From an uncultured Collinsella sp. (GTDB lineage: Bacteria > Actinomycetota > Coriobacteriia > Coriobacteriales > Coriobacteriaceae): a DNA stretch of 25,961 nucleotides. The notes below the pieces were generated by a model. It had not been told where the DNA came from. It ran no database searches and worked only from the letters and a program-made list of their open reading frames with translations. The DNA lies in the NCBI GenBank assembly GCA_900551665.1, contig URWW01000027.1:1-25961 (forward strand), in the 5' to 3' direction. Positions 22,861 through 25,961 of this stretch are shown here, piece by piece. Made by a program: the position numbers and the translations under genes. The first letter of the stretch is position 1. The number at the start of each line of letters is the position of its first letter.

Positions 22861-23661
22861 CTATGCGATGCGGATCAGGGCGAGCGCCGCGATATACAGG
22901 GCGAGCACAAGGCAGGCGGCGCCGTCGCGTCGCGGATCGAGCTTCATCACGTGGTAGTGCGTGCGAGCGCCTCCGGTGTAGCAGCGGGCGTCCATCGCGC
23001 GGCCGAGGTTGTCGGCATGGCGCAGGGCGCTGGCGAACAGCGGGACGATGAGCGGCACGCAGGCGCGCGCGTAGGCCAGGGCGCCCTTGTTCTCAAGATC
23101 GGCCCCGCGAGCGGTCTGGGCGGCGACGATGTTCTCTGCCTCCTGAGAGAGCGTGGGAACGAAGCGCAGCGCGATGGAGAGCACGAGCGTGCCCTGGCGC
23201 ACAGGGACGCCCACGCGCTCGAGCGGGGCGAGCAACTTCTCGGCGGCGTCGGCGAGGGCGACCGGGGTGGTTGTGAGCGTGAGCAGCGATCCGCCCAAAA
23301 GCAGCAAGAAGAAGCGCACGGTGTAGAGAACCGCGGCCGACACGCCGTCCGCGTGGATGACGACGGGTCCCAGCTGGAGCGCGATGGGCCCAGTTTGTAC
23401 CAGGAACAAGTTGATCACCGAGGTGATGACGAGGAACAGCGCGATGGGCCTGATTTGGGCGAGCAGGCGGCGGAGCGGCACGTGTGCCAGGGCGATGGCG
23501 GTGAACATCGCGGCGCCCGCCAGGAGCAGCGTTTCCATGGAATCGACGAAGAAGCAGCTCACCATGAAGGCGAGGGTGCCCATGAGCTTGACGCGCGGGT
23601 CCAGGCGGTGAATGGGCGAGTCGGCCGAGTAATACTGGCCGATGCTAGCGCGAATCGCCAT
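22861..23661 (-). CDS. ecfT: ECF transporter transmembrane component EcfT
   Basis: A 266-residue membrane protein that links the substrate-binding S component to the ATPases. Five or so membrane segments; two coupling motifs near the end, A184-R-G186 (AQTARGADLE) and A225-R-C227 (AMDARCYTGG), fit the paired Ala-Arg-Gly motifs that contact the ATPases, with Cys replacing Gly in the second, a known kind of variant. The N-terminal DSPIHRLDPRVKL segment is highly typical. Its start overlaps the end of the ATPase gene by 17 bp, so the two are translated as one unit. Last gene of the FMN-riboswitch operon. Confidence 0.94.
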   Translation of the reverse strand: MAIRASIGQYYSADSPIHRLDPRVKLMGTLAFMVSCFFVDSMETLLLAGAAMFTAIALAHVPLRRLLAQIRPIALFLVITSVINLFLVQTGPIALQLGPVVIHADGVSAAVLYTVRFFLLLLGGSLLTLTTTPVALADAAEKLLAPLERVGVPVRQGTLVLSIALRFVPTLSQEAENIVAAQTARGADLENKGALAYARACVPLIVPLFASALRHADNLGRAMDARCYTGGARTHYHVMKLDPRRDGAACLVLALYIAALALIRIA

Positions 23662-25309
23662 GGGGGTTCACCCCCTCGGGTTCGAGCAGGGTGGGAAGGA
23701 CCTCCGCGGGAGAGCCCGACAGGAGGGCGCGCCCTCGTTCGAGGACGATCACGTGGTCGGCGAGCTCGGCGACGTCCTCCATGCTGTGGGTGACCATGAT
23801 GAGCGTGGTCCCCGCGCGCTTGAGGGTGCGCAGCAGGTCCCGCACATGCCGGCGTCCATCGGGGTCGAGGCCGGCCATGGGCTCGTCGAGCACGAGGACA
23901 TCCTGGCGCATGGCCAGCACGCCCGCGAGCGCGACGCTGCGCTGCTGGCCGCCGGACAGCGAGAACGGCGAGCGCGCGAGCAGCTCGTCGGTCGGGGTGA
24001 GGTTAACCGAGGCGAGCGCCTCGCACACGCGCGAGCGCACCTCGTCTTCGGGCATGTGCATGTTGCGCGGGCCAAAGGCGACGTCGTCGAAGACGGTCTC
24101 GGCGAACAGCTGGCGCTCGGGCAGCTGGGAGACGTACCCGACATGCCGGCGGATGTCCGAGCGGTGGTCCAGGTCCGCGGTGTCCACGCCGCAGATGCGG
24201 ACGGCTCCGGCAAGCGGGAGCTTGAGCGCGCATGCGAGTTCGGCGGTGGTCGATTTGCCCGAACCCGTCTGGCCGACGAGCGCGGTGAGCGTTCCGGGGA
24301 ATGCCTGGAAGGAGAGGTCTTCGAGGGCGAGCGGTGCGGAGATGCCTCCCTCAGCGCGATTGCGCCCGCCGAAGAGCCCCCGACGCCTGCGCGGGTTGCG
24401 CGCAGCAGCGTAGGAGAACGATACGCGGTCGAACGTGACGCTGGGGTCCCCGGATGTCGGCGCGACCGCGCGGGCGGCGGCGACTCCTAAGATCTCCGCG
24501 GGTTTGCGGGGTGTTTCGAGGTGCAGGGCCTGCACACGCTCGTCGCATGCGAACGCCTCCGCGGCGGTTCCGTCGAACGCGATGCGCCCCTGTTCGAGGA
24601 CGAGTACGCGGTCGGCATCCAAGGCGTCGTCCATGAAATGCGTCACATGCACGATGGTGATGCCGCGCTTGCGAAGGGTGTTCACGATGGCGCGGATGCT
24701 GGAACGGCCCTGGGTGTCGAGCATGGCGCAAGGTTCGTCGAGCAGCAGGATCTTTGGCTCCATGGCGAGCGCGCCGGCGATGGCGACGCGCTGGGTCTGG
24801 CCGCCGGACAGGTCGGCGGGGTCGCTCTGGGAGTGTTCGGACATGCCGACGGCCTTGAGCGAGGCGTCGACTCGGCCCGCGATCTCGGGCTGGGGGACGC
24901 AGAGGTTCTCGGGGCCGAACGCGACGTCGTCGGCGACGATGCTCGTGACCATCTGGTCCTCGGGATGCTGGAACACGCTTGCGCATCGGCTCCTGATCGC
25001 GAGGGGCGCGCCCTCCTCGGAGGTGTTCACGCCGAACACGCGGACCTCGCCCGCGCTCGGAAGTGCCAGCGCGTTTATGAGCTGCAACAGGGTCGATTTA
25101 CCCGAGCCGTTGCCGCCCAGAATGCACACGTATTGCCCTGCGGGGATTTGAAGGTCGATGCCGGCAAGTGCCTCATCGGGGGCGCCGGGGTATGAGACGT
25201 GGACGTCGCGCAGCTCGATGTGCGGCCCCGCGGGCTGCGGGCGGCTTGCGGGGTGCGCGGATGGGGTCGCCGGCTCGCCTGCTGCGGTTGCTTCGGTCAC
25301 CTCGGTCAT
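23645..25309 (-). CDS. Fused double ATPase of an ECF transporter (EcfA-EcfA')
   Basis: A 554-residue protein with two complete ABC ATPase domains in one chain, where most bacteria have separate EcfA1 and EcfA2. Domain 1 (about 30-265): Walker A GGNGSGKS (65-72), signature LSGGQ (167-171), Walker B LLLDE (188-192), switch H224. Domain 2 (about 290-554): Walker A GQTGSGKS (346-353), LSGGQ (451-455), Walker B VLVLDE (471-476). A basic linker (about 300-325, RNPRRRRGLFGG) breaks the start of domain 2. The first 28 residues are Ala/Pro/Thr-rich. ATG 25309 lies 2 nt after the S-component stop; the open frame upstream to 25942 covers the S gene in another frame and is a shadow. It powers uptake through EcfT. 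Confidence 0.94.
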   Translation of the reverse strand: MTEVTEATAAGEPATPSAHPASRPQPAGPHIELRDVHVSYPGAPDEALAGIDLQIPAGQYVCILGGNGSGKSTLLQLINALALPSAGEVRVFGVNTSEEGAPLAIRSRCASVFQHPEDQMVTSIVADDVAFGPENLCVPQPEIAGRVDASLKAVGMSEHSQSDPADLSGGQTQRVAIAGALAMEPKILLLDEPCAMLDTQGRSSIRAIVNTLRKRGITIVHVTHFMDDALDADRVLVLEQGRIAFDGTAAEAFACDERVQALHLETPRKPAEILGVAAARAVAPTSGDPSVTFDRVSFSYAAARNPRRRRGLFGGRNRAEGGISAPLALEDLSFQAFPGTLTALVGQTGSGKSTTAELACALKLPLAGAVRICGVDTADLDHRSDIRRHVGYVSQLPERQLFAETVFDDVAFGPRNMHMPEDEVRSRVCEALASVNLTPTDELLARSPFSLSGGQQRSVALAGVLAMRQDVLVLDEPMAGLDPDGRRHVRDLLRTLKRAGTTLIMVTHSMEDVAELADHVIVLERGRALLSGSPAEVLPTLLEPEGVNPHGDSR

Positions 25310-25311
25310 CG

Positions 25312-25851
25312 CTATGCGCCCTTGCGCGCCTTGAGGACGTTCATGCACGGGGCGAGCAGCACCTGGCCTGCCGTGACGTTGATGACCATCTTCAGCGTGT
25401 TGAAGGGAAGCAGCACGGGGACGATCATGGCGGCGACATCCTCGACGGCTATGGCGGTGTACAGCGGCGTCACCACGAGGTTCATGGCGCACGAGACGGC
25501 GATTGAGAGCGCCGCCCCCACGACCATGCCGGTGACGGAAGCCTTGCGGGAGCGCTCGCCCTTGAGGTAGACGATGGCTGCGGGAACGATGAACGCGCAG
25601 GTGGAGAGCATGCCCATGGGCGCGCCAAACGGATCGAGGAAGACGCGGGGCAGCCAGGAGATGATGGCGACTGCCGCACCGAGCTTGGGCCCGAAGGCGA
25701 GCGCGGCGATGAGGCAGACGATGCCCGACGGGTCGTACATGAGCCACGGAGCGATGGGGAAGATGGGAATCTGCACCAGGCTCAGGATGAGCGAGGCGGC
25801 GGTGAAGAGCGCGGCGAGCGCGATCTTGCGGGTATCGATAGCGTTGTTCAT
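25312..25851 (-). CDS. ribU: ECF transporter S component, riboflavin-type (RibU)
   Basis: A 179-residue membrane protein with about six hydrophobic segments that binds the vitamin outside and toggles in the membrane with EcfT. The segment PWLMYDPSGIVCLIAALAFGP (about residues 35-55) is the conserved loop/helix of ECF S components, and the N-terminal ALAALFTAASLIL helix holds the alanine-rich EcfT-binding face. Specificity for riboflavin is inferred mainly from the FMN riboswitch directly upstream. AAAGAGG (25859-25865 on the + numbering) lies 7 nt before the ATG and abuts the riboswitch. First gene of ribU-ecfAA'-ecfT. Confidence is high for the family and good for the ligand. Confidence 0.88.
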   Translation of the reverse strand: MNNAIDTRKIALAALFTAASLILSLVQIPIFPIAPWLMYDPSGIVCLIAALAFGPKLGAAVAIISWLPRVFLDPFGAPMGMLSTCAFIVPAAIVYLKGERSRKASVTGMVVGAALSIAVSCAMNLVVTPLYTAIAVEDVAAMIVPVLLPFNTLKMVINVTAGQVLLAPCMNVLKARKGA

Positions 25852-25865
25852 GGAAAGACCTCTTT

Positions 25866-25961
25866 CGTTTCTTCCATCCGGACTGTACCGTCGGCCCCGG
25901 GATTACACCGGGTCGGCCGCGCTTCGCGGCTCGCGGGCTCATGCGCCCGGCAAGGGGTCTT
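25866..25961 (-). promoter_or_regulatory. FMN riboswitch (RFN element), 5' part beyond the window
   Basis: Read on the - strand, the leader has the RFN-conserved blocks in order: TTGCCGG, GAGCCCGCGAGCC, a GC-rich variable stem (GCCGCGAAGCGCGGC), GACCCGGTGTAATCCCGGGG, CCGACGGTACAGTCCGGATG, then GGAAGAAAC. These match the FMN-sensing aptamer; the first strand of P1 and P2 lies past the right edge. The ribosome binding site of ribU begins right after the aptamer, so FMN binding may block translation, although the missing part prevents a decision between translational and transcriptional control. Confidence 0.93.

Overview
The window reads as a chromosomal segment of a high-GC, anaerobic, gut-type Actinobacterium. 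The strong G/C third-position bias, actinobacterial IdsA-type prenyl synthase, PRD/PTS sugar locus, LytS/LytTR pair and FMN-riboswitch-controlled ECF transporter together suggest Coriobacteriia, most like Collinsella. This placement is inference; there is no rRNA or other marker gene here. No tRNA, rRNA, CRISPR array, transposase or phage gene was recognised.

Left part (718-6290, + strand): an APC-superfamily permease and a metal-dependent amidohydrolase, both with codon use typical of strongly expressed genes, end at a good intrinsic terminator. A LytS-type histidine kinase and a LytTR response regulator follow. A two-half-site match to the LytTR box lies upstream of the permease (531-560), which suggests that the kinase/regulator pair controls the transport/hydrolysis pair. 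Next come a haemolysin III/PAQR-like membrane protein, a CNNM/CorC-type CBS protein, and a small protein resembling the N-terminal domain of cyanophycin synthetase on its own, including an HxxEH motif.

Centre (9565-15259): an alpha-glucoside PTS operon encodes EIIA, a LicT/BglG antiterminator, EIICB and a GH4 6-phospho-alpha-glucosidase. It has a clear promoter and, in the leader, a candidate antiterminator hairpin overlapping an intrinsic terminator. Two 151-bp copies of a structured repeat (about 84% identical, no gaps) flank this operon exactly, at 9623-9773 and 14964-15114.

Right part: an OmpR-family regulator and sensor kinase overlap by 4 bp, and both carry unusual low-complexity insertions. 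A VTT/DedA-type membrane protein follows. A perfect 25-bp inverted repeat then separates these from a block on the - strand: polyprenyl diphosphate synthase, UDP-glucose 4-epimerase, a secreted coiled-coil NlpC/P60 protein with a twin-arginine signal, and an ECF vitamin transporter operon (ribU-like S component, fused double ATPase, EcfT). The ECF operon is headed by an FMN riboswitch that runs off the right end of the window.

The items most worth a second look are the stand-alone cyanophycin-synthetase-N-like protein, the paired structured repeats around the PTS island, the predicted LytTR-box link to the permease/amidohydrolase genes, and the cysteine-rich loop in the LytS-type kinase.
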